From: Hortaea werneckii
Lineage: Eukaryota; Ascomycota; Dothideomycetes; Mycosphaerellales; Teratosphaeriaceae
Assembly (NCBI GenBank): GCA_037044905.1
Contig: JBAOKB010000126.1
Location: 372,001 to 436,000, forward strand
Reading direction: 5' to 3'
DNA: 64,000 nucleotides
The translations under genes were made by a program, and so were the position numbers. The notes under the pieces were generated by a model that did not search any database, was not told the DNA's origin, and saw nothing but the letters and a program-made list of their open reading frames with translations. This document shows, one piece after another, positions 20,172 to 31,684 of the stretch (the stretch's first letter is position 1; every line of letters begins with the position of its first letter).

Positions 20172-22113
20172 TCACGTTAGAGCAGGCAAGCCGTCAGCAT
20201 ACTCCCCATACGTCGCCACAACCCAGGTACAGAATTCTCTCCAATCTCTTTCAAATATTTCGATCGCCTGCTTGCCCTCTTCGTCACTCAAGCAGCTGTG
20301 CTGGATACTCCACTGAGCGAGCTGTTTCCAGCCATGCACCGACATTCGAGTATCTCCTACCATCACCTGACAAAATTCAAAGGAGAGGGACAGTGAGTCT
20401 TTCGTCGCTCCACTAAACATTCACGTCAGTAACATCATTCAGGCTTTGAACAGTGGGATCTCGCACTCACCGAAAAAGCGAAGGGTTGTCAGCATTCAGA
20501 GTGCAATGCAGACCAGCGGCGAGAAGTTGAGGAAAGGGATGTTGTCTGATATTGCCACAGAGATGCAATAGCTCGTTTGAGATGGGACAAAGCTCCAGGC
20601 ATATGTTCTGCTGCTTGTACTTTTCAATAAGCAACGGGTGCTTCAACAAGGAGTAACCGTGGCCGATCCGTTTGCAGTGCAGCAACAGCGAGTCGTATAA
20701 ATTGCTATTCTCCGGGTTCGATGAGCCACCAGTGTCAAGCAGAGTCTCTCCGGCATGGAACATAAAGGGGATGCTGATATCTAGATCTTTGCATGTCTTT
20801 TGAAAGCCAACCAGCAAGTCGCAATAGAAGCCGATATGATTGGGTCGATCCTCTGCGCCAACTAAATCAAAGCCGCAGATCAGATCTGGGAACTCTTGCT
20901 TCAATTTGATGCAGTCCAGAAGCTCGGTTTGCATTCGTGCTTTTGGAATACTTCGCGGCGTACAGTAGATGATCTTCAAGCCGAAAGGGAATTTGGCGAG
21001 CTCGCCCCTGGCTTCGAGCTCTTTGGTCTTGCTCTTTACTTCTTCGCAGATAATCTTCATCTGTGCACTGTGGTCCAGTTGGCGCAATCCGTCGTCAGAT
21101 GGAATCGTCTTGTCCATCAGCATTGGGCGCAATTCGGCATACATAACCCTGTCCCGGATCATGCTGTTTATGGCCTCTCCGATGTACCACCTGTATACAC
21201 TTTCATAGTTCATCAAGCCCTTGAACGCACGGGTGCCTTGGTTGAAGCACGCCCAAATGCCGTTGGTAGTCTGCTTGTCTGAGTAAACGCGCTCCGCTGT
21301 CAGAGCCATTTTCTCACGTGCCCAGCATTCAGCATCATCGAAGCCTTCAGGTCTTTCCTCGTGCACCAGATCATGCGGGAAGCTCGATCTGAAGTCTGCC
21401 CAGCGCATCCATGGGTTTGCATTTTCGGCCTTGACATCAGGGCTGTATTCAATAGAGAAAATGTCTGCGGTGACGGTGGTCTTTGGCATCACATTGTAGA
21501 CAATCTCTGCCTTGTCAAAGTCTTCTTTGGCAAGAAGTGGCCGCGTCGTCCGCACGAACATGGTATCTTTCAACCTGCGGGCGTGTGGCAGGAGCAGCTC
21601 CGGCGGCAGCTCCGTGTTGAAGTGAATGTGTAGGTGGCAGCCTTTGGGCATATGTCGAGCGATGTCAAACACACGGCTGCGCTCTATTCGAGACTTGTTG
21701 GATAGAAATTGGCCGCCCATGTCTCGCACTTCCGGACCGGGCACAGCTTCACTCGGCAGATTTCCATAGAGCTCTAGATCACGCCTTTCGTGCTCGCGAA
21801 TTTTGAAAACTATACCTGCAGCCTGCATCTCCACCTCAGAGGCCTCTAAACGGGCTTTCAAATCCCATACCTGGTTCCGCTCAACGATCAGAAGGTCTTT
21901 GCGACGAGTCCGGTACTCCATGGATTCTTCTGCCGCTCGCACATTCTGCGCAAGACATGTTTCAGCGGTCTCTGGACTAGACATTTTCGATGATGCTATG
22001 CTCTCTTCTTTTGACGGCGTAGGCGTATTGGGTCCGACGGATGGCTTTCTGCGAGCAAAAGAAAGTCTGTTCCAAATTCCTCTATTATCACGGGTACCAG
22101 TGTTTCCAGACAT
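20172..22113 (-). CDS. ADGF/ADA2-type adenosine deaminase-like protein
   Basis: Member of the metal-dependent adenosine/AMP deaminase superfamily, closest in layout to ADGF/CECR1. Exon 1 is 22113-20471 and exon 2 is 20412-20172, with a 58-nt intron (GTGAGT donor, TTACTGAC branch, GTTTAG end) in phase 2; 627 residues. The start at 22113 (MSGNTG) is preferred because the 16 upstream codons to 22161 look like an intron end (TTACAG). Motifs: HLHIHF (zinc ligands), FDLVGAED, MFHAGET, RIGHGYSL, LELCPISNELL and LNADNPSLF. All expected catalytic blocks are present in order. In the last one the second Asp of the usual DD pair is Asn. No signal peptide is seen, so unlike animal ADGFs it may be cytosolic. 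Expected reaction is deamination of adenosine or a related purine, but the DN change leaves activity open. Confidence 0.9.
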
Positions 22114-23402
22114 ACTCCGTTGAATCTGTAACCGTGCAAAGAAGTTACTACAAATGATCACAAAAGTAGTCAGGCCCCTTCAAGCACTGACTCATTCACT
22201 GTGACGGAAAGCCGTGGCAGTGCGTACCTTTTTGGGCATGCCTGCTTCTCGGTCTACTCCAAAGAGAGATTGTGACATTTGCTTGTGACGATCGAACGCA
22301 TCATTTGTCTGTACTTGGCACATCATGAGCGACTCTAGTCTATCCAGGGGAAGTCCGGGCGCGTGAATACTTGAAGAGAGTGGCAAAAAGTAAACACACC
22401 TTCAGCGCAGGAGTCTTATCACTCGACGTCTACTTCAGCTCTCGCAACAGCAAAGCCTGGTGGATGGCGGAGCAAAAGGCGCGGTACCTGACCGCTGGCT
22501 CCAGAAGTTTAAAGTGATGTTGGTTGCGAGGCAGAAGTGTCGTCTAAATCCTGAAGACGACGTGACCGCTGGCGCATTCAGGCTGCTGCGCCTCTTTTCC
22601 GGTGCTCTGAGATGGAACCGCTCATTGGAGGCTTGAATGGCACATCCGGTCGTTGCCGTTGCGAAGACGCCCAGTTCGATGAAATGAAACGCCGCAGCAA
22701 CCTTCCAAGTCGTCCGCACGTAGAACGGAATTTGCTTTGAGATGGGATGGCTGTGCTGAATCGGGCTGCGCTTCTAATGCGGAGGGAGATATTCAAGCAA
22801 GCTCGCAATCTCCCGGAGAACTTGCATGCAGGCGGTGCATACAGTAGTCGGGAAATGCACAGTATGTATGTAGATGTTGTCGGATGACTTCGCCAACCGT
22901 GTCAATTGTCGTTCGCCTGAGGCAGGAGCTGCGCGGGACCTCGGGATCGTCCAGATTATCGTACCTTCTTGATGTGTATAATCTGAACTTTGACGACTTC
23001 TTTCAAATCATGTATCTCTATCTCTCGTCTCACAGCCCCAACCTTCCGATGCGCCAAGGCCCCTCTGGCGTCCCATCTAGCCAGTCAGTGGAGGCTATGC
23101 CGAACAAGCGAGCTGCAGAATGCCTAAACTTGCCGCTCCGGTCAAGACTGTGGGGGCTGAGACATATCCATGTAGTCAGCCGCACTGGCTGCCATGATCT
23201 TGCAGAGTTCGCAAGGCGGGAAAGGTTCGCATCATGATATTTGCCTTGAAACAGACCTCATTAAGACGAAAGGTGCTCGTGGTACTGTTGTACAGGATGA
23301 TATAACTCCAGGCTCACGCCGTGCGTCTTTGGCGTTTCCTTACTCTACCACTGACCAGATCTTCGTCTACGCTTCAAAACAATTCAAATCCATTGTTAAA
23401 TT
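22114..23402. other. Divergent intergenic region
   Basis: 1.29 kb between the deaminase gene (-) and the four-TM protein gene (+), probably both promoters. Only short frames without family resemblance are present. Confidence 0.4.
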
Positions 23403-24831
23403 ATGAGCGGAGCCAACAATGCAAGCGTGGCTATGCCCGGCCAACATTGGAGCATGCTTTGGCCGCAGACTTTCGACGACTTCCAGTTGGATATCGTTGG
23501 ATTCCTGGCCATCCTCGGTGAGGGATCAGTAGCAGCAAATGCTCAGGTTGCAGCCCTTTCACGCTTGTTCTACCTCCCCAGGCTCATTCCGGCACCGCAA
23601 GCTCTTCTCTGGCCTTCAAGGCCGTCCAAGTTACCGCCAACCACGGCTGTAGTTACGGGAGTCTACTCCGGCAATGTCAAAGAACACATCCATCATCTGG
23701 CGCACGTTCTGCTGAGGTAATCGTCTGTCTACATTTACATATATTCATGGGTGGCTGACAGTCTCTAGCGGCGACGAGATGCCAACTTATACCGTGCGCT
23801 GTGTAAGAATAGAGAAGAAGCCCGAAAAAGTGAAACTTACCAGATTGGACACGATGCTGAGAGGCCTACCTGCAAGAAAGAACACAGATCCCGACGCAAC
23901 TATGCGAGACCCTTCAGTAAAGGCAAAGGCTCTTGGCCCGCTTACTTGTGTAGTAGCGATTGGATTGGCGCTATCGATCACCCTCTTCATTGTATCCGTT
24001 GTATTTGGAGACGGCATGTCAATGATTGCGACGATTCTGCTATCCCTCTTATCTACCGTGGTCGGCATTGGCAACAAATGGAACCTGAAACTTCCACAAC
24101 CGGCTCAAGGAGTGAACCACTCTGACGGGGATGTTGTGATTCGATATCCAAGAGGCAGCTATCTAGTCGTCCGCTGTACTGAACAGGTCGCGCGGGAGCT
24201 CTATTTCGCACCGGAAGAGATAGAGTACAACGTCAAGAGCCCAGGAAAATTCCGAATCATCTCCTTGGTCGGAACACTGATGCTGATGTTGGGGGTCATT
24301 GCGTTGGCCAACGCACGTCTACCCCTTCAGTTTGCATGGGCTGGAGCGTACATCATCATCAACATTGCACATTGGATTGCCGCTGCACTGCCTGCGAGCT
24401 CGCATTGGGATCTGTCCTGTTACACCATCGAAGAAGAGAGCATCGCGCTCCACCCTCGCCACGACGATCCGAAAGGAAAACCATTCGGCGGTCCCGATAG
24501 TCCCAACTTCACCGAGGCTCTCTGGAAAGCTATCATGTTCACCAAAGAGACTGCTTGGGTCAGGCCTGGAAAAGCTGCGCCTCAGACTAAGACTTGGGAT
24601 CAGTGGTTGGAAGAAGCACAAAAACACGCCCGGAACGTCAAGTCCCGGAAGGGTCCCATTGAAGACAAAAAATTCGGCTACGAGTCTCAAAGCGAAGGAC
24701 TAGTATGGAAAGACCCGGATCAATGGGATCCGAAGAAAGCCTGGAATGAACTCCACGAGGCAAACAAGACTCCACGAGAGCAAAAGACCGAGTCCGATGC
24801 GTCCGCACGTTTAGGAGCCGAAAGCGTGTGA
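23403..24831 (+). CDS. Four-transmembrane fungal hypothetical protein
   Basis: Unrecognised family. Exons 23403-23716 and 23769-24831 join in phase 2 over a 52-nt intron (GTAATC donor, GGCTGACAG branch region, CTCTAG end), restoring HVLLSGDEMPTYTVRCV; 458 residues. Four hydrophobic helices are evident: VVAIGLALSITLFIVSVVFG, MSMIATILLSLLSTVVGIG, IISLVGTLMLMLGVIAL and WAGAYIIINIAHWIAAAL. Soluble N- and C-terminal regions flank them; the C-terminal 130 residues are Lys/Glu/Trp-rich. No transporter or enzyme signature. The paired helices separated by a 100-residue loop suggest an integral membrane protein of unknown role. Confidence 0.8.
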
Positions 24832-25130
24832 CATCTTCATGAAGAAGTTACGAGTTTTACGAGTGAAGACGATTACCTATTTTCCTTGGTCTTGATCTCA
24901 GAATCTTGGACAAAGTATTTCCATAGTAAGAGGATACCGGCCGAGATCATGTCGCATGGATAATGAGCGAGTAGACACTGGGAGAAACAGGATGCAAGCA
25001 AAGGTTGTCAGGAATTGGGTATCATTCGCATGCTACGCACACATAGGCCATAGACCGAGCATCAACAACAATCCTCCTTGCTCTAGTCTCTATGCTGCTC
25101 GGAAAACTTCTCTCCACCCCAAAACAGGTC
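24832..25130. other. Convergent intergenic region
   Basis: 299 bp shared 3' flank of the four-TM protein gene (+) and the glutathione peroxidase gene (-). Nothing recognised. Confidence 0.4.
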
Positions 25131-25859
25131 TCAACCGCTCTTACCCTTCTTGATCTCCTCCTCGATGCTGCTCTTCAAGCTCTCCGGCTTGGTGGTGCTC
25201 GCCCACCTGCCGGCGACCGAGCCATCCTTGGCAATGAGGAACTTCTCAAAGTTCCACTTAATGCGCTGCAGGCCCATGATGCCGGGCTTGCTCTTCTTCA
25301 TCCACTCCCACACGGGCTCGACCTTGTCGCCGTTGACGTCCGTCTTGCCGAGCACGGGGAACGAGACGCCGTAGTTGACCATGCAGAAGTTCTGGATCTC
25401 GTCGTCGCTGCCGGGGTCCTGGCTGCCGAACTGGTTGCAGGGGAAGCCGAGGAACTCGACGTCGTTGGGGTATTGGCCCTTCAGCTCTGCGCGGCAAGTG
25501 AAGTGTTAGAGTCGAATGGATCTCTATTGTTTAGTAGCTTGTTCGGACGCAAGCGAACCTTTGTAGAGCTTCTCAAGACCCTCGAATTGAGGGGTGAAGC
25601 CGCATTTGCTGGCGGTGTTGATGACCAGCACGACCTTGCCCTTCAGATCCTCCAACGGGTATGGCTGGCCCTTCTTGTCGTTGGGCTTGAAATCATAGAA
25701 GGTTGTTGCGGAAGACATGTTGGCAAACTGTCTGGTGGTAGTAGTGAAGAAAGGCGTATACGCTCTCGAAGCAGGGTGCTGGAGCAAGCTGGAGAGTCTG
25801 AGACCTCGGGATGGGAGGGAGGAGGCTGAGGAGCAAGTGAAGTAGCGAGAGACTTGCAT
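25131..25859 (-). CDS. Glutathione peroxidase/Hyr1-type thiol peroxidase
   Basis: Reduces hydroperoxides using a Cys-based (non-selenium) active site; fungal relatives also act as peroxide sensors. Exons 25859-25559 and 25486-25131 join in phase 1 over a 72-nt intron (GTTCGC donor, TCTAACA branch, GCGCAG end); 218 residues. Peroxidatic Cys86 lies in NTASKCGFTPQF; FPCNQFG carries the conserved Gln; the resolving Cys lies in EIQNFCMVNYGVSFPV; and the conserved Trp lies in WNFEKFL. Residues 1-47 are rich in Ser, Arg, Leu and Thr with few acids, like a mitochondrial presequence. A second ATG (residue 48, MSSATTFYDF) matches the usual cytosolic family start. Two products (mitochondrial and cytosolic) from one gene are therefore plausible. 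Confidence 0.95.
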
Positions 25860-26626
25860 ATGTTACTGTGTCTTCCCACTGGAGTAGTGTCGTCTGATAG
25901 CTGACAAAACGATTCCCACCGAGACCGTCGCTTAACCAGCACCACCTAGGCACTTGGGCAGCCTCTAGACTCTCCGACCCAGACAAAATGACGCGATCGC
26001 ATGTGAACAAAGCCCCACGCTCATCTTTCGGACGTAACGCGGGTCGGAACGACCAAGGCCAAAACCTCCGAATCGAAGCGGAAATGATGTCAAATTTATG
26101 CAGAGTCATGTGACCGAGGCTGTAGTGAAGTTCGTCTTCCTCCTTCAGCCTGTGCTTGTCAATCTTGCTCCCTCGAAGGATGGAGCATCGAGTCTTCCAT
26201 CAGGCGATGAGAGGCAATAAACTCGCTCCGTGAGACCTTCATATGTGTGAAGATCCCTAATGCCGCCTCCACGTCTGATTGGCTGCGTCTTCGGGCCCGG
26301 TCTCTGTTCTTAGTCCCGAGCGGGAGCAATGGAGGCTTTGAATCCTGCAGGAGCTGCGAAAGCATACGAAATCATGCTGACTGTAGTCGTGGTGTTGAGA
26401 AGACTGCCACGGCCGCACGGCCGGAAAAAAGATCAATCTTGTTGCGGCCGCCTCAAAACCCGTGCCTTTGATCCCACCGTAATGAAAGGTAGAAGACCGC
26501 GCTCATCTGCTTCAATCAGACAGCAGCCCCCAAAACCGATGATTGTTCTACCGCCTTCCTCACCTTACGAGTCGTATTAACATTCACCCAACCTACCTCT
26601 CTTCTTCTTACAAAGCCTCAACCGTG
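25860..26626. promoter_or_regulatory. Divergent promoter region, peroxidase and monooxygenase
   Basis: 767 bp separate two head-to-head genes. No gene-sized frame is supported. I did not find a clear AP-1/Yap1 palindrome. Shared control is possible but unproven. Confidence 0.4.
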
Positions 26627-28053
26627 ATGCCAATCAGCATAGCCATCATTGGCGCAGGCCCAGCAGGATGCATGCTCGCCCGCCTCCTAACACACTCCCA
26701 GCCCAAAATCGAAGTCACCATTTTCGAGGGCGAGAGCAGCCTGGATTTCCGTTCACAAGGCGGTACTTTAGACCTACACGCCTCGACTGGGCAACGCGCC
26801 CTCAAAGCCGCAGGCCTCTTCGACGAATTCCTGAAATACGCCCGCTATGACGGGGAAGCGCTGAAAATCTGCGATAAAAACCTCCTCTGCTACATCACCC
26901 AGGAAGGCAGCAGTAACGCCGAATCCTCCTTCTTCAGCAGCAATCGTCCCGAGATTGACCGGCCACAGCTGCGGAAGATCCTGTTTGAAAGCCTACCGGA
27001 AGGGGCTGTACAGTGGAACCGCAAATTGAAATCCATCTCTATCGACGGCTCTTTGCCAACCTTACACTTCGCCGATGGCACCACAGCAACCGGCTTCGAT
27101 CTCACAGTCGGCGCAGACGGCGCTTGGTCCCGTGTTCGACCAATTCTCACCAACGAACGACCCTTCTTCTCTGGGATAGCAGGCCACTCGCTAGTCATCC
27201 CACAAGCCGAGAAACAAAACACAAAGCTCTTCGACCTCGTGAATCGAGGATCCGTCTTCGCCTTCTCCGACGGTAAGGGTCTCACGGCGCAGTATATGAG
27301 CGACGGCAGCCTCAACGTCGGGGTCTGGGGCGTTCGAGCGGAAGCCATGGCGGGAGAAGGTCGAAAGAAGTCCGATACTCACTACGATATCCAGACTGCT
27401 GAAGTTCCATTGAAGTCGAGACTGAGGGAGCAATATCGAGATTGGCATCCAAGCCTTCAAGCTTTCATCCAGGAAGCTGATGAAGACAAAATGGTTCCGC
27501 GGGATCTGTATATGCTTCCTATAGGACACAGATGGAGGCATCGACCTGGCGTGACACTGATAGGGGACGCTGCACACTTGATGGTGAGTCAAAAAAAAAA
27601 AAAAAAGGAAGAAAATCCCATTCTTAACCTCGGAACACATGCAATGAGACCAAGACCCTAACATCGCTTTCCAAACAAAAGGGTCCCTGGGCAGGCGAAG
27701 GCGTGAACCTAGCGCTGGAAGACGCCCTCAAACTCTCCGAAGCCATCATCTCCAGCAACAGCAGCAGCACAGACAGCCTCGACGATAACAAGAAGAAAAC
27801 CACCGCCGACCTCGCCCACAATATCCAAGCCTTCGAACAAGAAATGTTCGCCCGCGCGACCCAGACCCAACAGATGACGTGGAACATGATGGAAGCTATG
27901 TTCCTCACCCCCGGTGCGCCGCGGACGAGTATCGAGCGGTACGTGCTCACGGCGGTGATGGGGGGCAGCAGTAGACTAGGTTCATGGTTGGCGGGGTGGG
28001 TGTTGGCTCCGGTGGTTTACACGTGGTTTTACTTTTTCAAGATGATTTGGTGA
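26627..28053 (+). CDS. FAD-dependent monooxygenase, TetX/salicylate hydroxylase-like
   Basis: Group A flavoprotein hydroxylase. Exon 1 26627-27583, exon 2 27682-28053; the 98-nt intron has a GTGAGT donor and an A16 tract, phase 0; 442 residues. Start chosen at MPISIAIIGAGPAG because the FAD Rossmann motif (GAGPAG) should be near the N-terminus. Other motifs: QGGTLDLH, the substrate-side signature of TetX-like enzymes; VGADGAWSRVR (DG motif); and TLIGDAAHLM then GPWAGEGVNLAL across the junction (GD motif). The last about 20 residues (LGSWLAGWVLAPVVYTWFYFF) are hydrophobic and could tether it to a membrane. Natural substrate unknown; such enzymes act on aromatic or polyketide compounds. It sits alone, with no biosynthetic core enzyme nearby. 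Confidence 0.92.
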
Positions 28054-29294
28054 AAGGGATGTTCTTGTTGGTTGTGGTTTTTTTTTTTTTTTTTTTTTAA
28101 CCTCCCATCCACCTTCTTTGTTGGTTTGGCCGGTTTCTTTCCCGCAAAGGAAGAGGAGGAGAGCGGTGGAGGACGGATGGTTTGCGTCTTCATATCGGGT
28201 TAGAGCACAGGGATGGGAAGGACAGGATAGGACAGGGCTAAGTAGGTAGGACTTGGACTGCTAGTATTCGTTTTAATCGGTGATGTGAATGACAATGGCT
28301 ATTTTTGCCCGCCACGGACAAGTTCAAAGACACGAAGAGCATTATTTAGGTTATCTTCTTCTTCTTTTTCCTTTTCAGATATCGCCTCTCAAAAACAAAT
28401 CTACTTTTCTATACAAAATTAAACAACCGAAAAAAAATCGAAAGTCTTGTTCGCTTTTCACGCATTCTGTCTATCATGCACAACATTTTTCTCCCCGCTA
28501 TTTCACCAAAATTCTCTGAATCTTCTCATTCTACAACGGAGGCACATTCTATGCCTCCTTAATCCGCCGCTAAAACAGGCCTACACGACCCAAAGGTAAA
28601 TCCTGACATCCTATCATACCCGTGAAGGGGCGTCGATGGGCTTCCTGACACACACACAGGCAGTGATCAAAATCACAATCCAATCCCGGCGCGGGTTGCA
28701 TCCTGGAGCAAACATGGAGCAAGGCCTGGCACAAAGCCAAACTTCTTTTCTCCAGGCTAGGATTCCACTTATCTCGGTGGGGAAATGTCCTTTTTCAGAG
28801 GCCCGAACCTCTCATCCAATTCCTTTGGGCGGAAGCCCTTCTCGGGTACTCCGGGAGGAGACAACAAGAACAAGCGGGAGGAGCAACAGTCTGGAATTGA
28901 TCCCCGACGTCCTGGAGAGGGTGAGTGGGTGGTTGGCACGGCTCATGATCCTCATGGCTTCCTCAAAGAATCTCCCGCCAACGGATCCGATTTCTGGCAT
29001 CCGACTAGGCCTGTGGAGCCTGATAATCACCGACAATACAAGTTCCATGGCGACCAAAGGAACAACGGATAAGTTCTCCGAAATGTGTCCAGCCGGGCAA
29101 CAGGTCTCCATTTCAAGGCGTTCCGGCATTCCAGGCTCTCTTCCAACGGAGGCAGTATACATCCATATCGGCAAGAAAGAAACGCTACACACATAAGTCT
29201 CCACTCAAAACTCAAACGTCCAAGAAAGGCGGTCCGGAACGAAGACCTACCTAGTTCGCAGCTCGACCGTGACAGTCGTTTCCAGAATGGGAAC
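28054..29294. other. Convergent intergenic region with T21 tract
   Basis: 3' flanks of the monooxygenase (+) and the zinc-finger gene (-). A T21 run occupies 28078-28098. Plus-strand frames at 28636-29196 and 28785-29072 overlap each other in different phases and lack splice or family support, so no gene is called. Confidence 0.4.
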
Positions 29295-31684
29295 TCAGCC
29301 CCGGCGCGCCTCCTGCGAAAGCCGCCTCAGCTCCTCGAGATTCTGGCTCAGGCGCAGCAGGTGCGCCTCGTCGTCGGGACTCTGCACGAAGCCCATCTGG
29401 TGTGTCAGGAGGTCGCGCTGGTTGGCCCACTGGGAGTACAGGCGTTGCCGATCGTGGAGTTTCCGGGCGCGGTTTTGGTGCTGGCTTTGTCCGTCGTTCT
29501 GGTGGGCTGAAGAAGTAGGAAGGGCCGGGTGGGAAGTGTTCCGTTGCAAAGCGGCCGCGGGTGGTGCCTGGGCCGGTGGGGATGGGAGCGGTTTCTGACG
29601 CTGGGCCGGTGGCTCGGTGGACGAAGGGCCGGATGCTTTACGCTTGCGGCCACCGGGTCTTCTGGAGTTGGATGCATCACTGGCAGGGCCTGGGCTGGCC
29701 GTCAACGAGGTCGAGTCTTCCTTGTGGTCGTGGACGCGCTTCATGTGGTCAAACAGGTTGTACCTCCGGGGAAAGCCGTTTCCTGGGATCCCGCGCTCGC
29801 AGCCAGGGTAGTAGCACAGGTGGGGACGGTCGCCGTGTCCATGCATCCCGTGGGCTTCCCTCTCATGGCGGAGTAAGCAGGCCGTAGACGAAAACTCTTG
29901 CTTAGCGCATGCCTCGATCTTGCAACGGAATGGCTTGAGGTGTGAGTCGATGAATTTACTGCAGAAAGAAAAATGGGTTAGCAAATGGTTAGGGCTTGGC
30001 TCATGCAGAACGTATTGGCTGATTCGTACTCATAGTTGCACTTCAGCTTGGTGGGCTTGTGCTGGCAGTGTGGTTCCTTCTCGTAAGGGCAGTGGTATAG
30101 TCCGTCAGCACTAGGTCCTTCATTGTACAACGGATGGGACCGGTGGCGGCCTTCGTCAGTCTCCGCAGGAGCAGGGGCCGCGACTGGCATTCCATAGGTG
30201 GCGGTAGGGTTGTCCTGGCTAAAGGATGAGTCCACGACGTTGGCATCGGGCATTGATGGTGCAGCAGGCATGGCAGGTACATGACCATACGCTGTAGAAT
30301 AGCTGAAGATTGGGTCAGTTTGGTGTCGTCTCAGACTCGGTGGCGGAGATTCTGACCTCGTCGGACCAGGTGGAGGCACGGCATCCTCCTGGTCAAAGTG
30401 AATAAAGGAAGTCCAGTCCTCGGTGCGGTCTGATAGATAACCAACAGGTCCAACGGGTTGAGAATGCACAGCGAAATCCGGAGGCATGTGGGACGTGTTT
30501 TCTCCAGGGACAGGACCGGAAGGCAATCTTTGTAAGACAGGAGAGTTTGGCTGGTGCAGGCCTGCTGTGGGAGCGAGCGCATGCTGAGACATCTCCTGGT
30601 TTTGGCCTGATACGGTACTTACGCTGTGCACAGAAGCGTCAGAGCCCTGGGGTACAGACACATTGGGTCTGATAGCCCTTTGTGGACCGTGTGTAGCCTG
30701 ACTTGGAACAGCAGCCGGCTCAGTCCGTGGTAGTAGAGGCCTGTGGTGCGTTACCGGAGGATAGTACAGCATGGGCTGTTGGTAGAATGCCTGAGAGTCT
30801 TGAGTTCCTTGGGCTGGGTAAGCCTGATAATCCACAGGGGTGTGATACTGCTGTGCCATGGAAAATCCTCCTGAGGGGCGTGGGTCATGGAACGCCTGAG
30901 CAACGGGGGCAGCGGATACACAATGGACTCTTGACATGGCCGGCGAAGCATCCTGGGGAGAATTCTCATACTTGGACGGGGCGGGTGGGTTCCAAGTGGC
31001 TTCAGCGAAAGAAAGATCCAAGCTAGGAGGCAATACGGGAATGTCCAGTTCAGAGAAAGAGTTAAGGGTGTGCGAGCTCTGGCTCTCATGGCTCAGAACG
31101 GGCGACAAGCCCAAGTCTACAGTTCCGGAAGGCATGTTCATCCACGCGGATGCGTCAAGGGCCATCTTATCCTGGGTGGCAGCTGGTGCTACATGGCCTC
31201 GCCAGTCACTTTCATAGGACTGGGAGCGTGCACCAGTGTCTTGTACAAAACGGGTGGACCACGAGTCCTCCGGGTACGAGGCATGGCTCCATGACTGGCT
31301 AGTCATACTTGGGCAGTCAGAATTGCCGCAATCCGAGGCAGTGTCCGGAGGGGTAAGTGGAAGGTCCTGTTCAAGCGGCAAGGATTGACACCACTGCTCC
31401 AATTCGGCTGGTTGGGAAAACAGATAAGATCCTGGGGGCGGACAGTAAAACTTCTCGCTACAATCACGAATATGGTCAGTCTGCGACGTTGCGGCGGCAT
31501 GATTTCGAAGCAAGCGGCAAGAACAGAAAAGCAAGAAACATAACAGCAGACATAGGAGAACCTAGGAATAGTTAGCATTAGAGTCATCGCACTGGATAAT
31601 GTCATGAGGGTACCGACCAAGGAGGGACATCCTGCGAGGGCATGGAACAGGTCCAGATCCAGATCGGACGTGCCAGAACGGCAT
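29295..31684 (-). CDS. Fungal C2H2 zinc-finger transcription factor
   Basis: Likely nuclear DNA-binding regulator. Model: exon 1 31684-31614, exon 2 31457-30030, exon 3 29958-29295; phases agree throughout (2 and 2), 720 residues. The second intron (71 nt, GTACGA donor, TTGCTAACC branch, TCTGCAG end) is certain because it restores KLKCNYDKFIDSHLKPFRCK. The first (155 nt; branch CTGAC, end GATTGTAG) is less certain. Residues 25-470 are Ser/Pro/Gln-rich and disordered, suited to an activation region. The C-terminal third has a Cys/His-rich lead-in (CPYEKEPHC), a C2H2 finger CKIEAC...HEREAH, the conserved MHGHGDRPHLC link, and a second finger C-x4-C...HMKRVH. A basic stretch RRPGGRKRKASG (nuclear signal) and a Leu-rich C-terminal helix (HLLRLSQNLEELRRL) follow. 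Confidence 0.85.

Noticed and set aside
28636..29196. 186-codon and 95-codon plus-strand frames between the monooxygenase and zinc-finger genes
   Set aside because: They overlap in different phases, have no family resemblance or intron signals, and fit a 3' flanking region.
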